Positions 23,252-32,478 of a stretch of 64,000 nucleotides of DNA are shown here, piece after piece. The position numbers were made by a program, and so were the translations under genes. The notes beneath the pieces are model-generated. The model was not told where the DNA came from, ran no database searches, and worked only from the letters and a program-made list of their open reading frames with translations. Positions within the stretch are counted from its first letter, which is position 1, and every line of letters starts with the position of its first letter. The stretch is from an uncultured Dorea sp. (GTDB lineage Bacteria > Bacillota > Clostridia > Lachnospirales > Lachnospiraceae), in contig CAJTYU010000008.1 of NCBI GenBank assembly GCA_910584095.1, positions 1 to 64,000 on the forward strand, read 5' to 3'.

Positions 23252-23842
23252 CTATCTTTTCTTTGCTGCATTTGCCCGGAGCTGCTTTGCAAGCTGCTTC
23301 TGCGCCCTTGCCTGCTGCTTCCGGTCATATTTCTGCTTTTTCAGCTTCTTTGATTGGATACTGCCCTGTACAGCCTTTGCCTTTAATCCATTCGGATCTA
23401 TCTCGATCTCCTTATTATACAAGAATTTGAACAACTCCTCGCCTTCGCTGTAATAATAGCAGTTCACCCAGTACCGTCCCCGGAATATTCCTGCCTCGTT
23501 GATACGCACATACATCTTTGTGCCGGACGCCAAAGGCTTGCATCGGAATTTCCGAATCTCCGCCCAGTCATAATGATGGGATTTTTTGTAGGCAGAGAAG
23601 GTAATCCCTTTCTCATCTGTCTCAACCTTAGACGGATTGGCAATGGAGACGAAGGTTTCCCACACAAAATACCCGGCGATAACCAAGGCTCCGATCCAGA
23701 GAAACGGAGTTTCTCCTGCCGCAAGCTGAAAAACAGCGTATGCAAGTATAAATACGCAAAAGCAGGCCGTCACTGTTATTTTCCTAAAATATACATTGGA
23801 ATCGTATTCATAAGTATGCAAATTCCGATCTCCTTTCTGCAA
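23252..23842 (-). CDS. Membrane protein of unknown function within the PTS operon
   Basis: 196 residues. Two adjacent membrane helices (about 22-42 and 47-68) precede a cytoplasmic beta-rich part (KVETDEKGITFSAYKKSHHYDWAEI) similar in look to PH-like bacterial domains, and a very basic C-terminal tail (many Lys/Gln/Arg, about residues 160-196). It sits three bases upstream of the class II aldolase and downstream of the IIC gene. Not recognised as a PTS component. Confidence 0.72.
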   Translation of the reverse strand: MQKGDRNLHTYEYDSNVYFRKITVTACFCVFILAYAVFQLAAGETPFLWIGALVIAGYFVWETFVSIANPSKVETDEKGITFSAYKKSHHYDWAEIRKFRCKPLASGTKMYVRINEAGIFRGRYWVNCYYYSEGEELFKFLYNKEIEIDPNGLKAKAVQGSIQSKKLKKQKYDRKQQARAQKQLAKQLRANAAKKR

Positions 23843-23875
23843 TGCCTTTCCGAATAACTATTCCTTCATTCATCA

Positions 23876-23901
23876 GGCATCCTTTTCCCAGAAAGGATGC
23901 C
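23876..23901. other. Intercistronic stem-loop downstream of the IIC gene
   Basis: Arms GGCATCCTTT (23876-23885) and AAAGGATGCC (23892-23901), extendable by CATC/GATG beyond one mismatch. There is no T-tract, so it is a likely mRNA stabiliser or partial stop between PTS and downstream genes. Confidence 0.55.
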
Positions 23902-23950
23902 CGATGAGAATCATAATTACTGTTTCCTTTAAACTCCATACAAGGAAATT

Positions 23951-25312
23951 CTAGCCTGCCGCATGCATCTCTGCAGCTTCCTTTAAAATCTTCTTCCTGT
24001 TTACCAGCGCGAGACCTACGGCGATCACGCCTACCACGGCAATTCCAACAATTGGATTGATCCAGTTCAGCCTGGTGATTGCCCATGTCAACGGGTTGGC
24101 GCCGTCGCAGATACTTGAGATCGCCGTCGCAGAACCCATATCAAATCCAGCTTTCTGAGCCGCCGGGGTAATCCACTGAGACAGGTCTGTCGCAATGTAA
24201 AGACCCGCTGTCAGCACCACAACGCCAATGATCAGGGCACGGAAGCCATTTCCCTTAACCACCGGAGTGATCAATACGAACATCCACGGGATAACCGCAA
24301 GGTCGGCAAAAGGCATTACCTGATTGCCCGGAAGCAGCACTGCCAGGAATATGGTAATAGGAACCAGAACCAGCGCTACGGAAAGGGTCATCGGATGTCC
24401 AACGCCTACTGCCGAGTCAAGACCGATGTAAATCTTACCGCGGTTAGAGAACTTCTTCTCAATAAACTCGGACGCTGCGTCAGATACCGGGATCAGTCCT
24501 TCCATCAGGAGGGCCGCCATCTTCGGGATCAGAACCAGAACCGCGCCAAGGTTTACGCCAAGCTGCAGGATTCCCGGAATCTCATAGCCCGCTACCGCGC
24601 CTATTACGATACCAAGTACGGTACCCACAAGAATCGGCTCTCCAAAAACGCCGAACTTCTTCTGCATTTTCTCAATATCAAAGCTGATCTTGTTCACGCC
24701 TGGAATCTTATCCAGAATCCAGTTAAACAGCATGGCGATCGGCGCGTAAGCCGTTGTAAAGCCATGGGGCAGGGATACGCCCGGAAGTCCCAGAGTCTCC
24801 TCAACGCCGCTGGCAGTCCAGTCGCCAAGCACCATGATAATCACCATGTTCAAAACTGCAGCGATTACGCCATATACCTGATTGCCGGTAACAACCGCTA
24901 CCAGAGCGCCGGTAAATGCGAAATGCCAGTAATCCCAGATATCCACGTCTACGGTCTGGGTCGTATTTGTCAGCAGCATGATAATATTAACCGCCAGACA
25001 AACCGGAATGATGATCGTGCCAACCGTTGAAGCGAACGCGATCTGCGCCGCTGCAGGCCAGCCTACGTCTATAACGGAAAGGCTTAAGCCGAAACGCTCC
25101 GCCATCTGTGTTACAGCCGGGGCAAGATTGTCGCCCATAAGCCCTGTTACAAGATTCAAACCAATAAAACCAATACCTACGGTCAAGCCTGCACGAAGAG
25201 ACTTGCCAAATCCAGCGCCTAAGATCACTCCCATGATGCAGATAATGATCGGCATCATTACGGTAGCACCCAGGTCACTTATGTACTGGAAAAAACCCAA
25301 GAAATAATTCAT
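23951..25312 (-). CDS. PTS galactitol-type transporter subunit IIC
   Basis: 453 residues, about ten membrane helices. Family-type motifs include MMPIIICIMGVILGAGFGKS, GVGHPMTLSVALVLVPITI and CDGANPLTWAITRLNWI. It moves a sugar or polyol across the membrane while it is phosphorylated. It belongs with the IIB and IIA genes just upstream. The real substrate may not be galactitol; many clostridial homologues are assigned only by family. AAGGAG lies before the ATG. Confidence 0.92.
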   Translation of the reverse strand: MNYFLGFFQYISDLGATVMMPIIICIMGVILGAGFGKSLRAGLTVGIGFIGLNLVTGLMGDNLAPAVTQMAERFGLSLSVIDVGWPAAAQIAFASTVGTIIIPVCLAVNIIMLLTNTTQTVDVDIWDYWHFAFTGALVAVVTGNQVYGVIAAVLNMVIIMVLGDWTASGVEETLGLPGVSLPHGFTTAYAPIAMLFNWILDKIPGVNKISFDIEKMQKKFGVFGEPILVGTVLGIVIGAVAGYEIPGILQLGVNLGAVLVLIPKMAALLMEGLIPVSDAASEFIEKKFSNRGKIYIGLDSAVGVGHPMTLSVALVLVPITIFLAVLLPGNQVMPFADLAVIPWMFVLITPVVKGNGFRALIIGVVVLTAGLYIATDLSQWITPAAQKAGFDMGSATAISSICDGANPLTWAITRLNWINPIVGIAVVGVIAVGLALVNRKKILKEAAEMHAAG

Positions 25313-25378
25313 AAACTCATTCTCCTTCCTTTTCTGTCACGTAAATCCACCATTGTTTCATCATGAGTCAGACTGCTC

Positions 25379-25663
25379 TTATTTCTGCAGAATCTCTACG
25401 ATCTGATCCACGATCGGCTCTGTACCTCTTCCCAGCAGGAACGCCGTACCGATTACCAGCGGGCAGTGGCACTCTCCGCCCAGTACAGTCGTAGATATTA
25501 CCATATCAAACTGTTTGGACTTCTCAGCAACCTCTGAAGCCTTCCCCTGAGTAATCTGGAACTGACCCTTAAGCCCCCTGTCCTCCAAAGCCTTCGTCAC
25601 CTTCTGGTTTACTGCGGTTGAAGTACAGATCCCTGATCCACATACCAGCAAAATCCTCTTCAT
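25379..25663 (-). CDS. PTS galactitol-type transporter subunit IIB
   Basis: 94 residues with the phospho-Cys loop LLVCGSGICTSTAV; the Cys of VCGSG accepts phosphate from IIA. I set the start at 25663 (MKRILLVCG), with AAGGAGG upstream; the frame is open to 25711. It lies between IIA and IIC. Confidence 0.93.
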   Translation of the reverse strand: MKRILLVCGSGICTSTAVNQKVTKALEDRGLKGQFQITQGKASEVAEKSKQFDMVISTTVLGGECHCPLVIGTAFLLGRGTEPIVDQIVEILQK

Positions 25664-25742
25664 TCCTTTCCACCTCCTTAGATTAAAAAAATATATCTGC
25701 ACATCATACAAAACTAAAAGTTTCTTTAATTATGATGTTGCA

Positions 25743-26219
25743 TTACTCCTTAAACGAGTTTCCAAATTTCTCCGCCAGCTCCTCCGGCGTCCTGCAGGAC
25801 TTTAATCCCTTCAGATATCCTTCCGTCTGGAAGATATCCATCATCTTTCCAAGAAAATCCACCTGACTCTCCGGCTTTTCAATCGCCATCATAAACATCA
25901 TCTCGCATGCCACCGGTTCCTCGGGCATACCCATATGACAGAATTTCACATCCTGTTTCAGAACTCCTACGGCAATTGCCTGTTTATTTACATGAATGGA
26001 ATCCGTGTGCGGAATCGCGATTCCCATCTCGTCAAAGTTCAGGCCCGTGCTGAAAACCTTCTCTCTCTCCTTTACAGCTTCGATATAGCTCTCCTTCACA
26101 ATACCCTCCGCATATAAATGCTTTGCGAGAATTTCAATCGCCTCTTGGTCTGTCCCCGCCTCGATATCCATAAGAATCAGTTCGGGAGCGATATAGACGT
26201 CGCCTAATACGTTTGCCAT
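25743..26219 (-). CDS. PTS fructose/mannitol/galactitol-type subunit IIA
   Basis: 158 residues, EIIA-2 fold. The phospho-His is in MGIAIPHTDSIHV. It receives phosphate from HPr and passes it to IIB. First structural gene after the regulator, seven bases away, so the regulator and transporter are one transcript. Confidence 0.93.
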   Translation of the reverse strand: MANVLGDVYIAPELILMDIEAGTDQEAIEILAKHLYAEGIVKESYIEAVKEREKVFSTGLNFDEMGIAIPHTDSIHVNKQAIAVGVLKQDVKFCHMGMPEEPVACEMMFMMAIEKPESQVDFLGKMMDIFQTEGYLKGLKSCRTPEELAEKFGNSFKE

Positions 26220-26226
26220 GGTCTTG

Positions 26227-28284
26227 TCACCTCCTTTTCGCGGCTTTTATCCCGCTTATTTTGTTCAAATTATTTATTGCCTCCAGAATGGACTTTTCAT
26301 CCAGAGCTCCATCAAGAATCATTTTGATATTCTCATTGCCAAATATCATCATGAGATCATAGATTGCCTGATTGATGCTCTCGGCGCTTTGCACGCTGAT
26401 CCCAATCACGTACCGGACCGGATCGTTGGCCTCATTCTGAAATTCAATCGGAGACGCAAGCCTCACAAGAGACGCGGCTTCCCTGATCACTCCCTCGCTG
26501 GTGTCCGCATGAGGGAGGGCTGTTCCCGGACACACCACGATATAGGGACCGTACTTCTCGATATTTGCGATCATCGCATCCACATAACGCAGCTCCACCG
26601 CGCCGGTTTCATACAGCAGCATCCCGGACTTACGGACTGCGTCCCGCCAGTCTGCCGCCTCGTAGCCGACTAACGTCCTCTCTTCGGACAAAAGCCGGTA
26701 AAAGGCGCCTTGAATATTCGCTTCCTCTGGATTTACAATGTCGATCCCCAGATCCGAATGCTCCGCCCCGCTGCCATCCGTGATCTCCAGCACCATTCTC
26801 TGAATGTCCAGAAGATCCTCCCGGCTTAACATGGCGGAACGCACGGTAATACAGGGCAGTTCCTCACTGTCCAAGGGAATGGTGGATATGATCATCTGAG
26901 CTCCTGCCTTTTTGATCTCACAGGTGTTATGTACCGACGATACGTTCACAATATCGATCATCTCATCCAGCGTTTTCAGCTTCGCCAGCATAAACTGGGC
27001 CGTGCCTCTTCCGGTCTCGCATACCAGCGCCACCCGCACTTTGCTGTTCTTTGTGCTCTCCGCCTTCTCCTTCTCCATCACTGATGCAAAATACAACACC
27101 ATAAACGACATCTCATCCTCGGAAAATTCCGTGCCAATGTATTCCTCCAAAGTACCGATATTCTTACGGATGATCTCAAAGACCTCCGGATACTCTTTAA
27201 GCAAAGACTCTTTCAAAGGATTTCTTAGAATCTCTCCTGTCTGCAGCCGGTAAACCGCCGACCTCATATGGGCGATCAGCAGGTCGTACAGCGCAAAATC
27301 CAGATAAAAATCAATCCCGAAGCAGCTGGATACCTGATACAAAGTCTCTGCGATCATCAGCCTCAGATCCAGCGCGTTGCTCTTATGATGCCGGTCCTTT
27401 AAATAGCTTTTCCCTTTCAGACAGTCCGTACAGTATAAAACCTCCGCCTCTGACGCCAGAAAGCCGTACCGGTCTCCAAGAATCTCCAGCAGGTTCCTGC
27501 TGAACACATACTTAGAACTTTCCTTTAATTCTTTCTGCGTATCCGCATAATAATCCGGCAGCATATGATCCTTCACAATCCGATTTGCCGCCAGCGTCAG
27601 CTCGATCACGGTTTCAAAAAAGGAATAATCTGACAGAAACGCCTGCTGTTTTTCCTCCTGCCCGATGATATCCTTCTTAATCTCATTGTAAATGCCAAGC
27701 TTATCCACCTGACTGATCAAGAAATTCCAAAAAGCCCCCAGATGATATCCTGTTCCGTAATCATTGTTATCGCCGTTTACCTCCAGAAGCTTTAGGATCC
27801 CTTTGCGGACCTGAAGCTCCGGCGCATTCACAATGTATCCCCGGCGGACTTGGGAGACCAGTTCCATGTTATTTTCATCAAACCACTTTTTCAGCTCGGA
27901 CAGATCATGGAGCAAGGTGTTTCTGCTGACGCCGATAATATCCCTTAACTGTTCCACTGTCACATACCCGTCGGCATTCATCAGTATCATCGCAAGTATT
28001 GTGGAACGTTCGTTTTTTGATAAATAATAGGTATAAAATGTATGCGCCCGGATAAATTCCTCATAGGCGCTGATATCCGGCTTATCTTCTGTATCAATAA
28101 ATAATTCCCCATTTTTGTCAGACGCGATTAACGGAAGGCTGTGTTCTTGTAATGCCTCATTGAGTTCCTTAATGTCGGCTCTTATCGTTCTTTCCTGAAG
28201 ATTATATTTATCGACCAGCTCCATAACATTCTGCCGATTCCCAAGAATCAGTTCTCTCAATATCTTGTTACTACGTCTGTTCAT
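26227..28284 (-). CDS. PRD-containing transcriptional regulator with EIIB and EIIA domains (BglG/MtlR type)
   Basis: 685 residues: N-terminal winged helix-turn-helix (ILRELILGNRQNVMELVDKYNLQERTIRADI), a second HTH (VEQLRDIIGVSRNTLLHDLSEL), two PRD domains (about 170-400), an EIIB-like domain (VALVCETGRGTAQFML) and a C-terminal EIIA domain with His in VCPGTALPHADTSEG. Such proteins switch on the neighbouring PTS operon through phosphorylation by PTS proteins. I set the start at 28284 (MNRRSNKILRE), with AAGGAGG 5 bases upstream. Confidence 0.93.
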   Translation of the reverse strand: MNRRSNKILRELILGNRQNVMELVDKYNLQERTIRADIKELNEALQEHSLPLIASDKNGELFIDTEDKPDISAYEEFIRAHTFYTYYLSKNERSTILAMILMNADGYVTVEQLRDIIGVSRNTLLHDLSELKKWFDENNMELVSQVRRGYIVNAPELQVRKGILKLLEVNGDNNDYGTGYHLGAFWNFLISQVDKLGIYNEIKKDIIGQEEKQQAFLSDYSFFETVIELTLAANRIVKDHMLPDYYADTQKELKESSKYVFSRNLLEILGDRYGFLASEAEVLYCTDCLKGKSYLKDRHHKSNALDLRLMIAETLYQVSSCFGIDFYLDFALYDLLIAHMRSAVYRLQTGEILRNPLKESLLKEYPEVFEIIRKNIGTLEEYIGTEFSEDEMSFMVLYFASVMEKEKAESTKNSKVRVALVCETGRGTAQFMLAKLKTLDEMIDIVNVSSVHNTCEIKKAGAQMIISTIPLDSEELPCITVRSAMLSREDLLDIQRMVLEITDGSGAEHSDLGIDIVNPEEANIQGAFYRLLSEERTLVGYEAADWRDAVRKSGMLLYETGAVELRYVDAMIANIEKYGPYIVVCPGTALPHADTSEGVIREAASLVRLASPIEFQNEANDPVRYVIGISVQSAESINQAIYDLMMIFGNENIKMILDGALDEKSILEAINNLNKISGIKAAKRR

Positions 28285-28348
28285 AAATGCCTCCTTCATC
28301 TATTATTATTTTAATACGGTACAATTGCACAAAAAAGTCCAAATACTA

Positions 28349-28365
28349 TGCGCAAAATTTGCGCA
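28349..28365. promoter_or_regulatory. Palindrome upstream of the PTS regulator gene
   Basis: TGCGCAAA (28349-28356) and TTTGCGCA (28358-28365) around a single A, 65 bases upstream of the regulator ATG. Candidate operator in the PTS operon promoter region. A second perfect palindrome (GGACATC/GATGTCC, 28464-28477) lies further upstream. Confidence 0.5.
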
Positions 28366-28509
28366 AAATTGGGTTATTGGGACGTTATCCGAGGTGTGGA
28401 GAAGCAATGGACGCCGCGAAGACCTGCGCCATACCCGCACAAGCGGGAAATCCTGCCTGTGTGGGACATCGATGTCCGCGGCTAGAAAGTCCAACGCTGT
28501 ACTAGAATT

Positions 28510-28560
28510 TAAAAAGGGATATTCCGCTTTCAAATATATGTTTAAAAGCAGGATATCCCT
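28510..28560 (-). terminator. Terminator of the HAD phosphatase gene
   Basis: Minus-strand arms AGGGATAT (28553-28560) and ATATCCCT (28515-28522) with paired inner AAAGC-type bases, then five T (28511-28515). It lies 10 bases beyond the HAD stop. Confidence 0.78.
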
Positions 28561-28569
28561 GAATATCAA

Positions 28570-29400
28570 TTAATAATTATTTAAAAGGTACTTTCTAACT
28601 GCCTCGGCGCAGCCGTCGTGGTCGTTGTCGCAAACTTCTGTGTCGGAAGCTTCTTTTACGCAAGGTCTGGCATTCTCCATGGCGATGCCAAGGCCCGCCG
28701 CCCTAATCATTTCCACATCGTTGTCGGAGTCCCCCACTGCGATAGTTTCCTCCATGGGTATATTCAGATGATCGCACAGTTTCCGAAATCCGTAGGCCTT
28801 AGAAATATCCGGCGGCATCATTTCCAGTCCGGATTCCTCCGCGAAGACGAGAGATAAGGGCAGGTCCTTCAGCAATTCATAAAACTTGTCGCGAAGCTCT
28901 GTCGTTGCCGAATACAGATTCATCTTCTCAACTGGAACCGGATGCTCCCGATAACTTTGGATGATATCTTCACAGAGGATGGCCGACCGCAGTTCAATAT
29001 CCTTGTACCGTTCTGCATGAAAATATTCCATGCGCAAGGCGTCTTCCCGATTCACCATATTCTGCCCGCCGCTGGCGAGATACACCATAGTATCCTCCGG
29101 CTCTGCAAGATCTAAGACATGAAGCACCAGTTCTTTTGGCAGACATACCCTTGAAATGATCTCCTGCTTAACGGAATCATATACCAGCGCTCCGTTCTCG
29201 CATATGTAATACCGGATCTTCTGAAATTCCCGCTGGTCATAATCAATCAGCTCCTGGTAAGTCCGCCCCGTACAGATAATAACTGTCTTTCCAGCACAAA
29301 CCGCTTCATTAAGCGCTTTTTGGACCGGTCCAGATATGGTATTCCTGCTGGTCAGCAGCGTGCCGTCCATATCAAATGCAATCAGCTTATATTCTTTCAT
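28570..29400 (-). CDS. Cof-type HAD-IIB family phosphatase
   Basis: 276 residues. Nucleophile motif FDMDGTLLTSRNTIS, motif II VIICTGRTY, Lys and the metal-binding GDSDNDVEMIRAAGLGIAMENA at the C-terminus. It likely dephosphorylates sugar phosphates or similar metabolites; the substrate is unknown. It is upstream of the PTS operon but separated by a terminator, so it is not part of that operon. Confidence 0.93.
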   Translation of the reverse strand: MKEYKLIAFDMDGTLLTSRNTISGPVQKALNEAVCAGKTVIICTGRTYQELIDYDQREFQKIRYYICENGALVYDSVKQEIISRVCLPKELVLHVLDLAEPEDTMVYLASGGQNMVNREDALRMEYFHAERYKDIELRSAILCEDIIQSYREHPVPVEKMNLYSATTELRDKFYELLKDLPLSLVFAEESGLEMMPPDISKAYGFRKLCDHLNIPMEETIAVGDSDNDVEMIRAAGLGIAMENARPCVKEASDTEVCDNDHDGCAEAVRKYLLNNY

Positions 29401-29415
29401 CTTTTGTTTCCTCTT

Positions 29416-29614
29416 TCACATTTCCTTCTGAAATTCTTTCCACGGTATGTCGAGCGCGGCGCCTTCGTTTAACAGAGCGTTCACATGCATGAGCAGCGGA
29501 AAATCAGACTCCCTCGCCTTTCCGGCCCTCGCCAGCGTCTTCACCGCCCGGGCCATTCTGGTTGCAATCACCACCGCCTCTAAGGTCTGCCCCGATCAAT
29601 GCTACAATACTCAT
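29416..29614 (-). pseudogene. Frameshifted small gene (about 65 residues if repaired), unknown
   Basis: An ATG at 29614 has a strong AAGGAGGAG site and reads MSIVALIGAD. One base later the frame with coding character shifts: the continuation LEAVVIATRMARAVKTLAR and so on to QKEM is open to a TGA at 29416-29418. The total length of 199 bases is 3n+1, so removing one base in the GACCTTAG region gives one clean ORF. Read as is, the first frame yields only about 36 Gly-rich residues. It could be a pseudogene, a sequencing error or a frameshifted gene. Family not recognised. It directly precedes the HAD gene (16 bases). Confidence 0.5.
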
Positions 29615-29776
29615 CGTATCTCCTCCTTCCACATTTCCCACCATTATAATATAGAAAACAACAGTAAAAAAGCTTCATTCTGATACCGTCTCCTGCATTC
29701 ATTGAATCTATTTGCAGGAAATCCCGCCCACAGCGGCTCATATCAGCTCTTTGGCGCTCCCGGTCTTTCAGTTTAA

Positions 29777-30238
29777 TTATGCATGAAGGATGCGCATTGC
29801 CCTGCGCTTTTCCCCTTTTGCCCATTCCAGCCTGTCCTCCTCAGTTTCAAGGATCAGATCCGGCACCTTCGCGGGCTTTCCGTTTTTGTCCAAAGCGACC
29901 TCTGTAATATATGCACAGTTGATCAGCGTCCGCAGTCCGCTTTTGTCCTCCACATAGGTTTCCACCTTCACCTCCATGGAGGTGCGCCCCACGTAGGTCA
30001 GTTTCCCCTGAAGCACCACCACATCGTCCAAATAAGCCCCTTTCAGAAACTGAAGGTGGTCAATGGACGCCGTTGTGATATTCATCCGTGAATGCTTCTT
30101 AGCCGCAAGCGCGGCCACCTCGTCGATCCACTGCATCAGTATCCCGCCAAAAAGACGGCCGGCGCCGTTTAAATGGGTCATCCTTACAAGATGTACGCTT
30201 TCTACCTTTGAATCTGCAATCTGTCTTCCCTTCTCCAT
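29777..30238 (-). CDS. Acyl-CoA thioesterase, hotdog fold
   Basis: 153 residues. The hotdog helix is GRLFGGILMQWIDEVAALAAKKHS, followed by TASIDHLQFLKGAYLDDVV, typical of the YciA/BFIT-like acyl-CoA thioesterase group (active-site Asp/Glu in the QWIDEVA helix). It hydrolyses acyl-CoA; chain length is unknown. It follows the S51-like gene by 8 bases, same strand. Confidence 0.88.
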   Translation of the reverse strand: MEKGRQIADSKVESVHLVRMTHLNGAGRLFGGILMQWIDEVAALAAKKHSRMNITTASIDHLQFLKGAYLDDVVVLQGKLTYVGRTSMEVKVETYVEDKSGLRTLINCAYITEVALDKNGKPAKVPDLILETEEDRLEWAKGEKRRAMRILHA

Positions 30239-30246
30239 CTCTGCTT

Positions 30247-30993
30247 CTAGTCCTCCCGAATCTGAAAAGTTCCGCCTTCTTTGCTGATCTGACGGATTCC
30301 TCCTTCCGCGATCAGGTAAGCCTCTCCGTGAATGACCGGCTCCCCCTCTCTCTGCAGTATGTAGCTTCCGTCCGGTATGGCATAAAACCGATGCCCCACG
30401 CTATCCGGATAGGTAATGTCCTCCATCAGCCTTTTTCCGTCCAGTATATCGTCCTTCACCGCCTGATAATGAGGAAGCACATTGCACTGGGTAAGAGAGA
30501 GCCCCTTTAAATATCTAGGGTAAGCTCTGCTGACGCTCTCCCCCGGAAGCTCCGGCTGGGCATAGACCGTCCCCGCGCAATTCATGCTCCCGGCGCTGAT
30601 CCCCATCACAATTCCGTCAAATTCCCTGATTTTTCCCGGCAGTCCGATTTTCCAAAAAAATGTATTCTGCGTCGGCACATGCCCGCCGCCAAGAATAATC
30701 ATATCATACTCGTGAAGCCGCTTAACCAGTTCTTCTGCGTTTCTGCCGTCGCAGAGATCCAGGCCGCTGATGGAAAGGCCCGTCTCCCCTAATACCTTTT
30801 CAAAATAAAACCGCATCACGTTATTCCCCATCCGGGAATTCGGATCAGCCGCAATAATCAGGCATTTGGAACCCTCCCTCCAGTCCTCTCTCAAATGCTC
30901 CGTCATATCATTGGCCGGATTAAAGCCTTTAAAATCCTCCGGCTCTATGCTCCGGTATGTCCCGGTTGGACTGCTTGTCAAATATAATTTCAT
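30247..30993 (-). CDS. Peptidase S51-like / type 1 glutamine amidotransferase-like hydrolase
   Basis: 248 residues. Nucleophile elbow MGISAGSMNCAG has the catalytic Ser of the peptidase E/cyanophycinase family, with GGGHVPTQNTFFW upstream. Members cleave Asp-containing dipeptides or cyanophycin; the substrate here is unknown. Confidence 0.85.
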   Translation of the reverse strand: MKLYLTSSPTGTYRSIEPEDFKGFNPANDMTEHLREDWREGSKCLIIAADPNSRMGNNVMRFYFEKVLGETGLSISGLDLCDGRNAEELVKRLHEYDMIILGGGHVPTQNTFFWKIGLPGKIREFDGIVMGISAGSMNCAGTVYAQPELPGESVSRAYPRYLKGLSLTQCNVLPHYQAVKDDILDGKRLMEDITYPDSVGHRFYAIPDGSYILQREGEPVIHGEAYLIAEGGIRQISKEGGTFQIRED

Positions 30994-31066
30994 ACGTCGT
31001 CTCCTGTTATGTTTTTGTTCTCTCCGCTCACAAGGATCCTCCCCGCCCTATTTTGCTTATCAGCGG

Positions 31067-32425
31067 CTACAGCCCTTTTCTTTTCAGAGCGTTTACCAGT
31101 TCCACATAAAACTCCCGCACATCGAAATCCTTAATATTTTCCCTGTTAAGGTCAATCACGTCCCCATGGGAAATCCCCCTCTTTCCGCTGGTTGTAAGAA
31201 AGGTATAGTCCTCTCCCCACGGAAACGACGTCTCCGATACCAGACCGTCGTTGGGTCCGTCAAAATACTGCACCAAATGATGAGAAAAGTTCAGTGGAAA
31301 CCGCCCGCCGGAGGCAATATTTAATTTGGATCCCACACTCTGATAATACACCCCCGGCACGTCCTTCACCTCTTCGTTAAAACGCCGACATGCCGACGCC
31401 GTCAGGTCTGTAACCGCAGCCATGAAATCCGGGTTCTCATCTCCCGCCTTTTTCAGCGCGGCATTATAGGTTCCTGATACCTTATCTTTTACCGCCTGCG
31501 GAATTTTATCCAAAAGATAATCCGCAAAGACGCAGCCTCTGTGCGGCGTATTAATCGTAGTCAGCGACGCTGTGAAAGGAGCCATCCCCAGCATGCCGAC
31601 CGCGTATCTGGTATCCAGCCCTCCCTTGGAGTGAGCGATGATGTTTACCTTCTCACAGCCTGTCTCCCGGAGAATTTCTCGAATCCTCTCTGCAAGTTCC
31701 GCTCCGCTGTCCGCCACAGACGCCGCCGACTGGTGGTTTCCATAGAAGATCTTCGCTCCGTGAGCCTCAAGCTGTTTTGGAATCCTGCCCCAGTAATTCA
31801 GATACTTATAATCCCGGAAAAACACGCCGTGCACCATTAGGAGCGGGTATTTCGTCTGACACAGCTTCTCCGACGCCCTCTCTAACGTGCTCCATATCTT
31901 CCCGCTTTCAAACCTGCACTCTTCCGATGCAAGGCGAATGATCCGTACCAGCACGATCAGGTTTGCAATCGGGATCCATCCGCAGATAATTCCAATAATC
32001 CGCCATTTCACCCCAATCTGGGAGGAGGTCAGATATACCCGCAGGATGCCGTTCCAAAATACCACTGCTTCCACCAGAATCACACACAGCAAATCTGCAA
32101 ACCACATGCCCCTCTCCTTGTAAAACATAGAAGGCAGCGTCGCTGCAAGCCAGATTACTGAAATAGATAACGAAATCAGAAAATACAATAAAAGCTCGCA
32201 TCCGCCCGCGCAGATCCTGAGACGAAGCTTCGGAAGTTTTCGGCTTCCGGCCGCCGGTATCACATTCATCGTCAAAAAACCGGCCAGACACAGCGCAATC
32301 CACACCGTTCCGGTACCATGCACCTGTAAAAACGGTATATTCGCCGTCAAAACAGTCAAAATCCCACAGACAGCTCTCCTTACATACTTCAAAATCCTCC
32401 CCCTCTTTCCAAATATATTTTTCAA
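31067..32425 (-). CDS. Membrane-anchored alpha/beta-hydrolase (lipase-like)
   Basis: 452 residues as read. An N-terminal region with four or five membrane helices (residues 1-150) is followed by an alpha/beta-hydrolase. Oxyanion HGVFFRDYKYLNYWG, nucleophile IIAHSKGGLDTRYAVG, acid in FDGPNDGLVSE and His in GISHGDVIDL give a visible Ser-Asp-His triad. It resembles triacylglycerol lipase/esterase enzymes. The start is unclear: the frame opens at a TTG at 32425, with another TTG at 32392 after GGGGAGG. No ATG fits well. Confidence 0.82.
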   Translation of the reverse strand: MKNIFGKRGRILKYVRRAVCGILTVLTANIPFLQVHGTGTVWIALCLAGFLTMNVIPAAGSRKLPKLRLRICAGGCELLLYFLISLSISVIWLAATLPSMFYKERGMWFADLLCVILVEAVVFWNGILRVYLTSSQIGVKWRIIGIICGWIPIANLIVLVRIIRLASEECRFESGKIWSTLERASEKLCQTKYPLLMVHGVFFRDYKYLNYWGRIPKQLEAHGAKIFYGNHQSAASVADSGAELAERIREILRETGCEKVNIIAHSKGGLDTRYAVGMLGMAPFTASLTTINTPHRGCVFADYLLDKIPQAVKDKVSGTYNAALKKAGDENPDFMAAVTDLTASACRRFNEEVKDVPGVYYQSVGSKLNIASGGRFPLNFSHHLVQYFDGPNDGLVSETSFPWGEDYTFLTTSGKRGISHGDVIDLNRENIKDFDVREFYVELVNALKRKGL

Positions 32426-32439
32426 ATCCTCCCGGAGGG

Positions 32440-32478
32440 TTTTGTGATATAGGGAACAAAGTTCCCTATATCACAAAA
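32440..32478. other. 18-bp perfect stem-loop upstream of the lipase-like gene
   Basis: The arms at 32440-32457 and 32461-32478 are exact reverse complements (the left begins TTTTGTGATATAGGG) around the loop AAA. It abuts a separate terminator on the minus strand (32475-32503). Unusually long and perfect: possibly a mini-element, or an attenuator in the leader of the lipase-like gene. Confidence 0.7.
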
